NCBI RefSeq assembly: GCF_000176175.1
Contig: NZ_ACZP01000020.1
Location: 1 to 64,000, forward strand
DNA: 64,000 bases
Reading direction: 5' to 3'
Origin: Vibrio furnissii CIP 102972
GTDB lineage: Bacteria > Pseudomonadota > Gammaproteobacteria > Enterobacterales > Vibrionaceae
Each line of letters starts with the position of its first letter. The first letter of the stretch is position 1. A program made the translations under genes and the position numbers. The notes under the pieces are model-generated. The model saw only the letters and a list, made by a program, of their open reading frames with translations, was not told the DNA's origin and ran no database searches. This document shows positions 24,457 through 33,108 of this stretch, piece after piece.

Positions 24457-24834
24457 ATGATTGAACGCCGCCGATTTTCCCGCATCATTTATCAGGCTCC
24501 GGCCACTCTCTTTCAGGGAGAGTATCAATTGGCGACCTGTATTCAGGACTTATCGCTACATGGGCTGCTGTTATGGGCCGTCGATGAGCCCGATTTGGAC
24601 CCCACCAGATTGGTCGATGTGGCCTTTATGCTGCCCGACAGCGACATCAACATCACATTGACCGCACGCCTGATCAGTCAGGATGAACGTATTTTACGCC
24701 TCAAAATCGACCACATTGACATTGACAGTATTGGCCATCTCAAACGGTTGGTGGAGCTGAACGTCGGCAGCGACAGTTTGCTGCATCGTGAAATGGAATA
24801 CCTAGCGGATTTGGGCGACAGCGAGGACGCGTGA
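24457..24834 (+). CDS. plzA: PilZ-domain protein (PlzA-like)
   Basis: 125 aa, a single PilZ domain with both c-di-GMP-binding elements: RxxxR as R5...R9 in ERRRFSR and [D/N]xSxxG as D31-S33-G36 in DLSLHG. By position next to tyrA-aroF it corresponds to V. cholerae PlzA (VC0697); the symbol rests on that synteny. Probably a cytoplasmic c-di-GMP receptor or adaptor with an unknown output partner. Confidence 0.85.
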   Translation: MIERRRFSRIIYQAPATLFQGEYQLATCIQDLSLHGLLLWAVDEPDLDPTRLVDVAFMLPDSDINITLTARLISQDERILRLKIDHIDIDSIGHLKRLVELNVGSDSLLHREMEYLADLGDSEDA

Positions 24835-24842
24835 CGCACAGG

Positions 24843-24873
24843 CAAAAAAAAAAGCGCTGCCAAAGCAGCGCAA
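24843..24873. terminator. Bidirectional terminator between plzA and tyrA
   Basis: The stem GCGCTGC/GCAGCGC is flanked on the left by a long A-tract, which becomes ten T residues for the minus-strand aroF-tyrA transcript. Confidence 0.85.
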
Positions 24874-24887
24874 ATATTCGGGGGAGA

Positions 24888-26015
24888 TTAGCCTCGATGA
24901 ATCGAGTCATTTGCTTGTTTTAATAAATTCTGGCTCTCAAGCATGAATTGCTGAGAGTAGTTGCCAAACCATTGGCTGACTTTTTCAAAATTCTGTACAA
25001 ACCCGTCTTTGTCATGGTCAGCAATCAGTTTGACCGCTTCACCAAAGTTGCGGTAGAAGTGTTGAATCATCTCCACGTTATCTTCCGACGAAAGAATAAT
25101 GTCGCCATACAAATTCGGATCCTGACCAAACAGACGCCCAACCATCGCCAGCTCCAAGCGGTAAATCGGTGAACTGAGCGTCAGCAATTGGGCCAGATTC
25201 GGATTCACTTTAGACAGGTGTAGACCGTAGGCGAACGACGTAAAGTGACGCAACGCCTGAATCAGGGTCATGCCGTGGTCGTGTTCTGCCGCATCAATTT
25301 GGCACAAACTCGCTCCCCAAATCCCAATCTGTTTTAGCAACCATTGGTAGTGTTCTTCACCACGACCATCGCAATACACCACTACCTGCTTTGCCAAACT
25401 CGGCACATCGGGGCCAAACATCGGGTGTAACCCAACCACCGGGCCTTGGTGCGCTTTGAGCATCGCTTGCAGCGGCTTGGCCTTGATCGAGGTCAGGTCG
25501 CACAAAATGCAGTCTTTCGGCAAGTTGTTCAGTTTTTCAATCACACCCAAGGTGAGATGAATGGGCACTGTGACTACCACCAAACCTGCATCACTGAGCA
25601 GTTCATCGGCGCGATCCCAATCTTTGCTGCCCAAGACTTTCACTTGGTAGCCCGAGAGTCGGAACATGCGGCCAAACAGACCGCCCAACTGACCGTTCCC
25701 CCCGATGATCACCACCGAACGCAGTTCAGGGTTGAGGCATTTAAAGCCAGAATCTTTTTCACTGGCGTATGACTCACGCATGGTGCGGCGCAGAATGTCT
25801 TCAATGAGTTGCGGTGGCACGCCTTTGCGCTCCGCTTCTTCACGGCGAGAGGCCAGCATGGCGGCTTCTCGGTCGGGAACATAGATGGGCAAGCCATGTT
25901 TACTTTTGACCTCGCCAACCTTTTCCACTAACGCCAGACGACGAGCCAACAGTTCCACCATCTGCTTGTCGACAGCGTCAATCTGATCACGCAATTCATT
26001 GAGTTCTACGGCCAT
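24888..26015 (-). CDS. tyrA: Bifunctional chorismate mutase / prephenate dehydrogenase (T-protein)
   Basis: 375 aa. It makes 4-hydroxyphenylpyruvate for tyrosine. N-terminal AroQ mutase (LNELRDQIDAVDKQMVELLARRLALVEKVGEVKSKHGLP), then an NAD-binding dehydrogenase domain from about 100 (VVIIGGNGQLGGLFGRMFRLSGY), and conserved HPMFGPD. The ATG at 26015 is preferred over a TTG two codons upstream, with GGAT ahead of it. Second gene of the aroF-tyrA operon, 14 bp after aroF. Confidence 0.97.
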   Translation of the reverse strand: MAVELNELRDQIDAVDKQMVELLARRLALVEKVGEVKSKHGLPIYVPDREAAMLASRREEAERKGVPPQLIEDILRRTMRESYASEKDSGFKCLNPELRSVVIIGGNGQLGGLFGRMFRLSGYQVKVLGSKDWDRADELLSDAGLVVVTVPIHLTLGVIEKLNNLPKDCILCDLTSIKAKPLQAMLKAHQGPVVGLHPMFGPDVPSLAKQVVVYCDGRGEEHYQWLLKQIGIWGASLCQIDAAEHDHGMTLIQALRHFTSFAYGLHLSKVNPNLAQLLTLSSPIYRLELAMVGRLFGQDPNLYGDIILSSEDNVEMIQHFYRNFGEAVKLIADHDKDGFVQNFEKVSQWFGNYSQQFMLESQNLLKQANDSIHRG

Positions 26016-26029
26016 GGGCAATCCTTTAC

Positions 26030-27103
26030 TTAACCTTTGAGGCGATTTTCTAAACAGGGAATCAGCTCCTGATGAGCGTGGCGTAATAATGCCTCAGTTG
26101 ATTCCCAATTAATACACGCATCCGTAATCGACACACCGTAAGCCATTTGATCCAGCGGCTGCTCTGCTGATTGGTTACCTTCGTTGAGATGACTTTCGAT
26201 CATCAGACCGATAATCGACTGATTACCTTCACGAATTTGGTGAATCACATCCTCAGCGACCAGCGGCTGACGACGGTAATCTTTGCGTGAGTTGGCGTGA
26301 CTACAGTCAACCATCAGCGCGGCGTCTAAGCCCGCTTTTTCCAGCGCTTCTTCACATTCCGCCACAGAGACTGAATCGTAGTTGGTCTGCTTGCCACCGC
26401 GTAGAATCACGTGGCCGTTGGCGTTGCCTTGGGTGGTCAGCAGTGCCACCTGCCCTTCACGGTTAATCCCCATAAAGCGGTGATTCGACGATGCGGCCTG
26501 CATGGCGTTGATCGCCGTGGACAAACTGCCATCAGTCCCATTTTTAAAGCCAATCGGCATTGAGAGGCCGCTGGCCATCTCGCGGTGCGTTTGTGATTCC
26601 GTGGTGCGCGCGCCAATCGCCGCCCAGCTAAACGTATCGGCCAAGTATTGCGGGCTGATCGGATCCAGCGCTTCGGTCGCGAGGGGAATTTCCATCTCCG
26701 CCAGTTCCACCAGCAGTTGGCGGCCAACATGTAGACCGTGCTCAATGTCAAATGTGCCGTCGAGATGCGGATCGTTGATCAGGCCTTTCCAGCCCACGGT
26801 GGTGCGCGGTTTTTCAAAGTACACGCGCATCACGATGTAGAGTTGATCTTTCAGTTGTTCTGACAGTGCTTTCAGACGCTTGGCGTACGCTTTGGCCGCA
26901 TCCACATCGTGAATCGAACACGGGCCACACACAATCAACAGGCGATGGTCACGTTTGTGAATAATGTCCGCAACGGTTTGACGCGATTCACGGATAAAAC
27001 GACGCGCGTTGTCACTCAATGGCAATTTTGCCTTCAGTGCATCCGGGGTAATCAGTATCTGTTCATCAACAATGTTGATATCGCTTAGTTCACTTTTCTT
27101 CAT
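26030..27103 (-). CDS. aroF: DAHP synthase, tyrosine-regulated (AroF)
   Basis: 3-deoxy-D-arabino-heptulosonate 7-phosphate synthase, class I, 357 aa, the first step of the shikimate pathway. Signature CGPCSIHD and PRTTVGWKGLINDPHLDGTFDIEHGL, GARTTESQTHREMASGLSMPIGFKNGTDGS and the metal-binding DCSHANS. The sequence alone does not distinguish the Tyr, Phe and Trp isoforms; the tyrA partner and three TYR boxes upstream make AroF the natural choice. Confidence 0.95.
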   Translation of the reverse strand: MKKSELSDINIVDEQILITPDALKAKLPLSDNARRFIRESRQTVADIIHKRDHRLLIVCGPCSIHDVDAAKAYAKRLKALSEQLKDQLYIVMRVYFEKPRTTVGWKGLINDPHLDGTFDIEHGLHVGRQLLVELAEMEIPLATEALDPISPQYLADTFSWAAIGARTTESQTHREMASGLSMPIGFKNGTDGSLSTAINAMQAASSNHRFMGINREGQVALLTTQGNANGHVILRGGKQTNYDSVSVAECEEALEKAGLDAALMVDCSHANSRKDYRRQPLVAEDVIHQIREGNQSIIGLMIESHLNEGNQSAEQPLDQMAYGVSITDACINWESTEALLRHAHQELIPCLENRLKG

Positions 27104-27112
27104 CGCATCACC

Positions 27113-27130
27113 TGTATAAATTTATTTACA
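27113..27130. promoter_or_regulatory. TYR box (TyrR site), start-proximal
   Basis: TGTATA-N6-TTTACA, one base from the TyrR consensus TGTAAA-N6-TTTACA, ending 10 bp from the aroF start codon. Confidence 0.7.
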
Positions 27131-27197
27131 CTCAACATCGTCATGAGTGCCCAAACCGAATAAGCAACAAATTAACAGCCTTTAAAAACAATGCAAG

Positions 27198-27215
27198 TGT
27201 AAATATTAAAAAACA
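27198..27215. promoter_or_regulatory. Weak TYR box beside the strong one
   Basis: TGTAAA-N6-AAAACA: perfect left half, ACA retained on the right. It lies 5 bp from the strong box, the kind of strong/weak pair used for tyrosine-dependent hexamer repression. Confidence 0.55.
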
Positions 27216-27220
27216 TTTAA

Positions 27221-27238
27221 TGTAAAATTAAATTTACA
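27221..27238. promoter_or_regulatory. Strong TYR box, perfect consensus
   Basis: TGTAAA-N6-TTTACA with both halves perfect. Together with the sites at 27113 and 27198 it reproduces the three-box layout of E. coli aroF-tyrA. The remainder of the gap (27239-27421) holds the btsS upstream region, in which I see no gene. Confidence 0.9.
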
Positions 27239-27421
27239 TTCATTATTTTCGCTGCTTGATACCCAAAGTTACGAATCAAGCGTGTTTTATTCGTTCTAAC
27301 TCCCCTAAAATAACCACATTCACACCCTTTCTCTGTGCGTCAACGGCAGGCTTCAGAAAGCGGTGACAAACATGAGATTGACATCGAGGCATGACGTCTC
27401 GCATTCAATGAAGAAAGGTAT

Positions 27422-29098
27422 ATGGATTTAGTTCTCTCTCTGTTGCAGCAGATGTGTGTGTATCTGGTTCTGGCTTACATGCTCAGCAAGACCCCCATCT
27501 TTTTGCCGCTGCTTAATATCTCACGTCGCTTAAATCACAAGCTCAGTGTTTATGTGCTGTTTTCGCTGTTTTGCATCATGGGCACCTACTTTGGCCTGCA
27601 AATCAATGATGCGATTGCCAATACCCGAGCGATTGGCGCCGTGATGGGCGGATTGTTTGGTGGCCCTGTGATTGGCTTTGCGGTCGGTTTTACCGGCGGG
27701 ATTCACCGCTACACGTTAGGGGGATTTACCGACGTGGCCTGCGCGGTCTCGACCACCGCCGAAGGCATCATTGGCGGCTTACTGCATACCTATCTGCTGC
27801 GCAAAGGCAAAGGCCGTTTGTTGTTTAGCCCAAGCGTGGTGTTTGCCGTCACGCTGTTTGCCGAAATCGTGCAAATGCTGCTGATTCTGATGATTGCCGA
27901 ACCGTACGATGAAGCCTATGCGCTGGTCTCCACCATCGCGGCGCCAATGATCATCGCCAACTCTGTCGGTGCGGCGCTGTTTATGAGCATTCTGCAAGAT
28001 CGCAAAACCATCTTTGAAGAGTACTCGGCCACGTTTTCACGCCGGGCACTGAACATTGCTGAACGCTCGGTCGGCATTCTGGCCGCAGGCTTCAACCCGC
28101 AGAATGCCGAGAAGATCGCACGCATCGTTTACGAACAAACCAACGTGGGCGCGGTGTCGATTACCGACCGCGAGAAGATCCTCGCCTTCGTGGGCATCGG
28201 CGATGACCACCACAAACCCAATACGCCGATTTCATCGCAAAGCACGTTAGATGCCATTGCGCGCAACGCCATCATCTACCTCGACGGCAAAGAGCACCCG
28301 TATCAGTGTTCACTGTCGAAAACCTGTAAACTCGGTTCAGCGCTGATCATTCCGCTTCGCGCCGGTGATCGGGTCATCGGCACCATTAAGCTGTACGAAC
28401 CGAAACGGAAGCTGTTTTCAACCATCAATATGTCGATGGCGGAAGGCATCGCCCAGATGCTGTCGAGTCAGATTCTGTATGGCGAGTATCAAGAGAAACA
28501 AATTTTGTTGTCGCGCGCGGAAATCAAACTGCTGCAAGCGCAGGTCAATCCGCATTTCCTGTTTAACGCACTCAACACCATCAGCGCAGTGATTCGCCGC
28601 GATCCCAACAAAGCGCGCGAGCTGATCCAACACCTGTCGCAGTTCTTTCGCAGCAACCTCAAGCAGAACATCGGCACCGTGACACTCAAAGAAGAGCTGG
28701 CCCACGTCAATGCCTATCTGACGATTGAAAAAGCACGCTTTAGCGATCGGCTGGATGTCGAGATTGCCATCGACGAAGCGCTGCTGGAGCGCAACGTGCC
28801 GAGTTTTACCTTGCAGCCGTTGGTGGAAAACGCCATCAAACATGGCACCTCCAACTTGCTCGAAGGGGGCAAAGTGCGCATCTACAGCATGGCCGATGCT
28901 CGTGGGCACCGCATCGTGGTGGAAGACAATGCTGGCAGCTACCAAGCGCCACGTGAGGATCATGATGGCCTCGGCATGCAAATTGTGGCCAAGCGCCTGA
29001 CCTATAAATTCGGCGCCAGCTCCGCGCTAAACATTGAAGTGGAACCCAATCAATACACGCGGATGAGTTTTGTCATTCCGCATAAAGGAACGTATTAA
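27422..29098 (+). CDS. btsS: LytS-family sensor kinase BtsS (pyruvate sensor)
   Basis: 558 aa, close to E. coli BtsS (561). The N-terminal 5TM-LYT membrane domain (about 1-190; hydrophobic, with GGPVIGFAVGFTGGIHR) is followed by a GAF-like domain (about 215-340) and a LytS-type kinase: QINPHFLFNALNTISAVIRRD (phospho-accepting His), LQPLVENAIKHG (N box), then DNAGSY and GLGMQIV. In Vibrio and E. coli the BtsS/BtsR pair senses external pyruvate and activates a CstA-family carrier. Its stop codon overlaps the btsR start (TAATG). Confidence 0.93.
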   Translation: MDLVLSLLQQMCVYLVLAYMLSKTPIFLPLLNISRRLNHKLSVYVLFSLFCIMGTYFGLQINDAIANTRAIGAVMGGLFGGPVIGFAVGFTGGIHRYTLGGFTDVACAVSTTAEGIIGGLLHTYLLRKGKGRLLFSPSVVFAVTLFAEIVQMLLILMIAEPYDEAYALVSTIAAPMIIANSVGAALFMSILQDRKTIFEEYSATFSRRALNIAERSVGILAAGFNPQNAEKIARIVYEQTNVGAVSITDREKILAFVGIGDDHHKPNTPISSQSTLDAIARNAIIYLDGKEHPYQCSLSKTCKLGSALIIPLRAGDRVIGTIKLYEPKRKLFSTINMSMAEGIAQMLSSQILYGEYQEKQILLSRAEIKLLQAQVNPHFLFNALNTISAVIRRDPNKARELIQHLSQFFRSNLKQNIGTVTLKEELAHVNAYLTIEKARFSDRLDVEIAIDEALLERNVPSFTLQPLVENAIKHGTSNLLEGGKVRIYSMADARGHRIVVEDNAGSYQAPREDHDGLGMQIVAKRLTYKFGASSALNIEVEPNQYTRMSFVIPHKGTY

Positions 29099-29814
29099 TG
29101 CTATCTGCACTGGTCATTGATGACGAACTCTTCGCTCGGGAAGAGCTGACAGAATTGCTGGAAGAGAGTGGTGAGATCGAGGTGATTGGCGAAGCCAACA
29201 ACGCCATCGAAGGGCTCAAAAAAATCAATCAGCTCAAGCCAGATGTGGTGTTTCTGGACATTCAGATGCCACAAATCACCGGTATTGAGTTGCTAGGCAT
29301 GCTCGATCCAGACACCATGCCCAAAGTGGTGTTTGTCACCGCTTATGATCAATACGCGCTGCAAGCGTTTGAAGACAATGCGTTTGATTACCTGCTCAAG
29401 CCGATTGACCCGGCAAGGTTGGAAAAAACCATCCAACGCTTGGGGCGCAGCGTGAACAAGACGCAAGACTACTCCGCCCTGGCGCCAAATAATCTGGATC
29501 AGGTGCCATGCATTGGCCTGAACCGCATTGTGATTGTGCCGACAGTCGATGTGGAGTTTGCGTTTAGCGACATCAGCGGCGTGCACGTACAAACCCATCA
29601 GCAACGCGCCACCAGCCAGTTGACGCTCAAAATTTTGGAAGAGAAAACGCCGTTGGTGCGCTGTCATCGCCAGTATCTGGTGAACACCAAAGCGATCAAA
29701 GAAATCAAACTGTTGGAAAACGGGTTGGCGGAGATCATCACCCGCTCCGGCCATCAAGTACCCGTCAGTCGCCGTTACCTCAAAGAACTAAAAGAGAAAT
29801 TGGGCTTTCACTAA
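29098..29814 (+). CDS. btsR: LytTR response regulator BtsR
   Basis: 238 aa. Receiver domain (1-120) with the acidic pocket IDDE, phospho-acceptor in DVVFLDIQMP and K in LLKPID, then a LytTR DNA-binding domain (about 140-238: LVRCHRQYLVNTKAIKEIKLLENGLAEI). LytTR proteins bind paired direct repeats. Three ACCACTNA repeats upstream of the CstA-family gene at 35511 are the likely target. Starts at the last base of the btsS stop codon. Confidence 0.94.
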   Translation: MLSALVIDDELFAREELTELLEESGEIEVIGEANNAIEGLKKINQLKPDVVFLDIQMPQITGIELLGMLDPDTMPKVVFVTAYDQYALQAFEDNAFDYLLKPIDPARLEKTIQRLGRSVNKTQDYSALAPNNLDQVPCIGLNRIVIVPTVDVEFAFSDISGVHVQTHQQRATSQLTLKILEEKTPLVRCHRQYLVNTKAIKEIKLLENGLAEIITRSGHQVPVSRRYLKELKEKLGFH

Positions 29815-29841
29815 CCGTTGGCCGCGCAATCGCTGCAATGA

Positions 29842-29868
29842 CAAAAGGCTCCCATGGGAGCCTTTTCT
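29842..29868. terminator. Bidirectional terminator between btsR and nagZ
   Basis: AAAAGGCTCCCATGGGAGCCTTTT, a perfect palindromic hairpin ending both converging transcripts. Confidence 0.88.
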
Positions 29869-29885
29869 TGATCGCGAATGTGCCG

Positions 29886-30875
29886 TTAGCTGTGCGCGTC
29901 AATCAAACGCTGCAGCGCTTGAGACGCCTGCTTCCAACGCTCAGTCGCTTTCAGTTCACGGTAGCTGAACTGTTGCTGTTTCAGCAGCGACTGTGCTTGC
30001 GGCACCACACTGATTGGTAGCTGATCCAACACCGCGACCGCCGATTCGCGCTTATTGCACATCAGCACCATGTCGCAACCGGCATCCAGCGACTGCTGCG
30101 CACGCTCTGCCGGGCCGCCCATGATCGCCGCACCTTCCATGCTCAAGTCATCCGAGAACACGATGCCTTGAAAACCCAGTTCCTGACGCAAAACCTGTTT
30201 CAGCCAATACGGAGATCCGCTGGCGGGCTGGGCATCACAATGCGGGTAAATCACGTGCGCTGGCATCATGGCATCCAAAATGCCCGCTTCAATCTGCGCG
30301 CGGAAAATCGTCATGTCATCAGCAATCGAATCACGTTCATCGTAAGGCGTTTCCAGATGGGAATCGGCAATCACCGCACCGTGACCGGGAAAGTGTTTGC
30401 CGGTGGTCGCCATCCCCACAGATTTCATCCCGCGCATATAGGCGCTGCTGTAGGTCAACACGGTTTGCACATCGTCACCAAAGGCGCGGTTGCCAATCGC
30501 ACGGCAATCAAAGCCCTTATCCAATACAGGCGCAAAGCTGAGATCAATGTCGTGCGCGATGAGTTCCGCCGCCATCAACCAGCCACCGTCTTCGGCCAAC
30601 TGCTCGCCATTGTCGCTGCGCGCGTACAGTTGCGCCGCGGGGATCTTGCTGAACCCGTCGCGAAAGCGCTGCACGCGGCCACCTTCTTGATCCACACCAA
30701 TCAGGATCGGGCGCTTCGCCGCTTGACGAATGGCGGTGTTCAGCGCCAATAATTGTTGGTTGTCGTGGTAGTTACGAGCAAACAAAATGACACCGCCAAC
30801 GGTAGGATGCGCCAGTATTTCGCGGTCTTCCGCCGTCAGTTCACAACCTTCAACGTCTAGCCATAACGGTCCCAT
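29886..30875 (-). CDS. nagZ: Beta-N-acetylhexosaminidase NagZ
   Basis: Family 3 glycosidase, 329 aa, cytoplasmic, removing GlcNAc from anhydromuropeptides during cell-wall recycling; its products influence AmpC induction in other bacteria. Motifs: ILIGVDQEGGRVQRFRDGF, GKHFPGHG (catalytic His loop), VIFSDDLSMEGA (nucleophile Asp). The start at 30875 (MGPLWLDVEG) is chosen because AAGGGG precedes it and family members begin there; the frame extends seven codons further. Divergent from anmK. Confidence 0.96.
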   Translation of the reverse strand: MGPLWLDVEGCELTAEDREILAHPTVGGVILFARNYHDNQQLLALNTAIRQAAKRPILIGVDQEGGRVQRFRDGFSKIPAAQLYARSDNGEQLAEDGGWLMAAELIAHDIDLSFAPVLDKGFDCRAIGNRAFGDDVQTVLTYSSAYMRGMKSVGMATTGKHFPGHGAVIADSHLETPYDERDSIADDMTIFRAQIEAGILDAMMPAHVIYPHCDAQPASGSPYWLKQVLRQELGFQGIVFSDDLSMEGAAIMGGPAERAQQSLDAGCDMVLMCNKRESAVAVLDQLPISVVPQAQSLLKQQQFSYRELKATERWKQASQALQRLIDAHS

Positions 30876-31011
30876 GTTTTCCCCTTCATTCATCACGGTG
30901 GATTGTCAAAATTTGTCACAGCAAATGAGGTTATTCAGTTTGTTTTTCAATTACAATGAGTTTTAAAGACTTCGCCCTCGGAAACGAGAAATATGACAAT
31001 CGGATAACAGA

Positions 31012-32124
31012 ATGACTGAACGCGAACTGTACATCGGCATCATGTCTGGCACCAGCATGGACGGCGTCGACACGGCGCTGGTCGCCCTGACGGACCATCA
31101 GATTGAACTGCTGGCACACGATTTTCTGCCCATGCCTGCCGATCTCAAACAGCGCCTCTTGGCGGTATGTCTGGGCCAGGAAACCAACGTGCAAGAGATT
31201 GGCACGCTGGATCACTTGCTTGGTCATCTGTATGCCGATGCTGTGCTCAACCTCCTGAAGCACAGCGGCCATCACGCCAGTCAGATTCGCGCGATTGGCA
31301 ATCACGGCCAAACGGTCTTCCACCAGCCAAACGGTGCAACTCCGTTCACCCTACAAATTGGCGACCACAATATTCTTGCCGCCCGCACGGGCATTACCAC
31401 CGTGGCGGACTTTCGTCGCAAAGACATCGCATTGGGCGGTCAAGGCGCGCCTCTGGTGCCAGCATTCCACCGCACGATTTTTGATGTGCGCGATTCCAGC
31501 GTGGTGGTGCTTAACATCGGCGGCATCGCCAACGTGTCGGTACTCAAACCCGGCGGTGACGTGGTGGGTTATGACACCGGCCCTGGCAACGTGTTGATGG
31601 ATGGTTGGTGCCAGCGCCACACCGGCCAAGCGTATGATCGCAATGGCGACTGGGCACGCAGCGGCGAACTCGATGCTGCGCTACTCACCACGCTGCTAAG
31701 CGACGACTACTTTGCAAAGCCGGCGCCGAAAAGCACCGGACGCGAATGGTTCAATCTGCCATGGCTGGACAACAAACTGGCCGATCATCATGTCGCGGCT
31801 AGCCATGTGCAGCGCACCTTATGTGAACTGACCGCGCGCAGTATTGCCAATGACGTGCAGCGCTTTGCCGAAGGCCCCGCCCCCGAACTGTTGGTGTGCG
31901 GCGGCGGCGCGCAAAATGCGCTGTTAATGGCGCGATTACACGCTTTGCTGCCGGGTTGGCAAGTGGCGCCGACCACCGCCAAAGGTGTCGATGGCGATTA
32001 CATGGAAGCCATGGCCTTTGCCTGGCTGGCGCAACGCCGCATGCATAATCTGCCGAGCAATCTGCCCCGTGTGACGGGTGCGACGCGCTTGGCTTCTCTC
32101 GGCGTAATTTACCCCGCCGATTAA
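31012..32124 (+). CDS. anmK: Anhydro-N-acetylmuramic acid kinase AnmK
   Basis: 370 aa. It phosphorylates and opens 1,6-anhydroMurNAc to MurNAc-6-phosphate using ATP. Motifs: IGIMSGTSMDGVDTALV at the N-terminus, GNHGQTVFHQP, NIGGIANVS, GYDTGPGNVLMD, CGGGAQN. The next gene, murQ, carries out the following step. Start ATG 31012. Confidence 0.97.
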   Translation: MTERELYIGIMSGTSMDGVDTALVALTDHQIELLAHDFLPMPADLKQRLLAVCLGQETNVQEIGTLDHLLGHLYADAVLNLLKHSGHHASQIRAIGNHGQTVFHQPNGATPFTLQIGDHNILAARTGITTVADFRRKDIALGGQGAPLVPAFHRTIFDVRDSSVVVLNIGGIANVSVLKPGGDVVGYDTGPGNVLMDGWCQRHTGQAYDRNGDWARSGELDAALLTTLLSDDYFAKPAPKSTGREWFNLPWLDNKLADHHVAASHVQRTLCELTARSIANDVQRFAEGPAPELLVCGGGAQNALLMARLHALLPGWQVAPTTAKGVDGDYMEAMAFAWLAQRRMHNLPSNLPRVTGATRLASLGVIYPAD

Positions 32125-32166
32125 CTGACTTTTCTGTGTTTGATTTAACCGATATGGACAATCCCC

Positions 32167-33099
32167 ATGACGAATGATGCCCTGCTCGCTGCCCTCTCCC
32201 ATTTGGTTTCTGAAGGTCGCAATCCCGACACCATGGATATCGACCTGCTCTCGTCGCAGGAGATCGTGCAGCGTCTCAATCAGCAAGACAAACTGGTGCC
32301 GTTAGCCGTCGAAAAAGTCTTGCCGGAAATCGCCCTCGCGGTCGATAAAATTACCGAAGCGTTCAAGCAAGGTGGACGCCTGATCTACATGGGTGCCGGC
32401 ACCAGCGGTCGTTTAGGCGTACTCGATGCCTCCGAATGCCCGCCGACGTTTGGAGTCTCACATCACATGGTGGTGGGCCTGATTGCGGGCGGGCGCGACG
32501 CGATGTTTAGCGCGCAAGAAGGTGCCGAAGACTCCCCGCTACTCGGCATTGATGATCTCAAATCCATTCATTTTAGTGCGCAGGATGTTCTGGTCGGCAT
32601 TGCCGCCAGTGGCCGCACGCCGTATGTGATTGGTGCGCTGGAATACGCCAACGATTTAGGCGCTGTCACCGTCGCGCTGTCGTGCAATCCCAACTCGCCG
32701 ATTGCCGAATTGGCCCATATCGCCATCAGCCCGGTGGTCGGCCCGGAAGCGTTAACCGGCTCCACGCGATTGAAATCGGGCACCGCGCAGAAACTGGTGC
32801 TCAATATGCTCACCACCGCCAGCATGATTCGCCTTGGGAAAAGCTATCAAAACCTGATGGTGGATGTGAAAGCGACCAACAAAAAGCTGGTCGCACGTGC
32901 AGTGCGCATTGTCATGCAAGCGACCGATTGCGACCGCCACACCGCCGAAGCGCTGTTGGCAGAAAGTGACAACAACGCCAAAGTGGCGATTTTGATGCAC
33001 CTGACTGGCGTGGATGCGGCGCAAGCCAAAGCCAAACTGTCTGACTCCGACGGTTTTCTGCGCCGCGCAATGGCAGACGATGACAACGAGAGCCGCTAA
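32167..33099 (+). CDS. murQ: N-acetylmuramic acid 6-phosphate etherase MurQ
   Basis: 310 aa. It splits MurNAc-6-P into GlcNAc-6-P and lactate. The SIS-domain signature GGRLIYMGAGTSGRLGVLDASECPPTFG is present, with catalytic Glu in EGAEDS and a C-terminal helical segment AEALLAESDNNAKVAILM. It follows anmK by 42 bp, forming a recycling pair with nagZ nearby. The TAA stop overlaps the TAG of the converging antiporter gene inside a perfect hairpin (33087-33108). Confidence 0.97.
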   Translation: MTNDALLAALSHLVSEGRNPDTMDIDLLSSQEIVQRLNQQDKLVPLAVEKVLPEIALAVDKITEAFKQGGRLIYMGAGTSGRLGVLDASECPPTFGVSHHMVVGLIAGGRDAMFSAQEGAEDSPLLGIDDLKSIHFSAQDVLVGIAASGRTPYVIGALEYANDLGAVTVALSCNPNSPIAELAHIAISPVVGPEALTGSTRLKSGTAQKLVLNMLTTASMIRLGKSYQNLMVDVKATNKKLVARAVRIVMQATDCDRHTAEALLAESDNNAKVAILMHLTGVDAAQAKAKLSDSDGFLRRAMADDDNESR

Positions 33100-33108
33100 C
33101 GGCTCTCG
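33087..33108. terminator. Palindrome holding both convergent stop codons
   Basis: CGAGAGCCG-CTAA-CGGCTCTCG: a perfect 9-bp stem whose loop is CTAA, containing TAA of murQ (33097-33099) and TAG of the antiporter on the other strand (33096-33098). Both proteins end in Glu-Ser-Arg as a result. Only short T-rich sequence follows, so terminator strength is uncertain. Confidence 0.7.
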
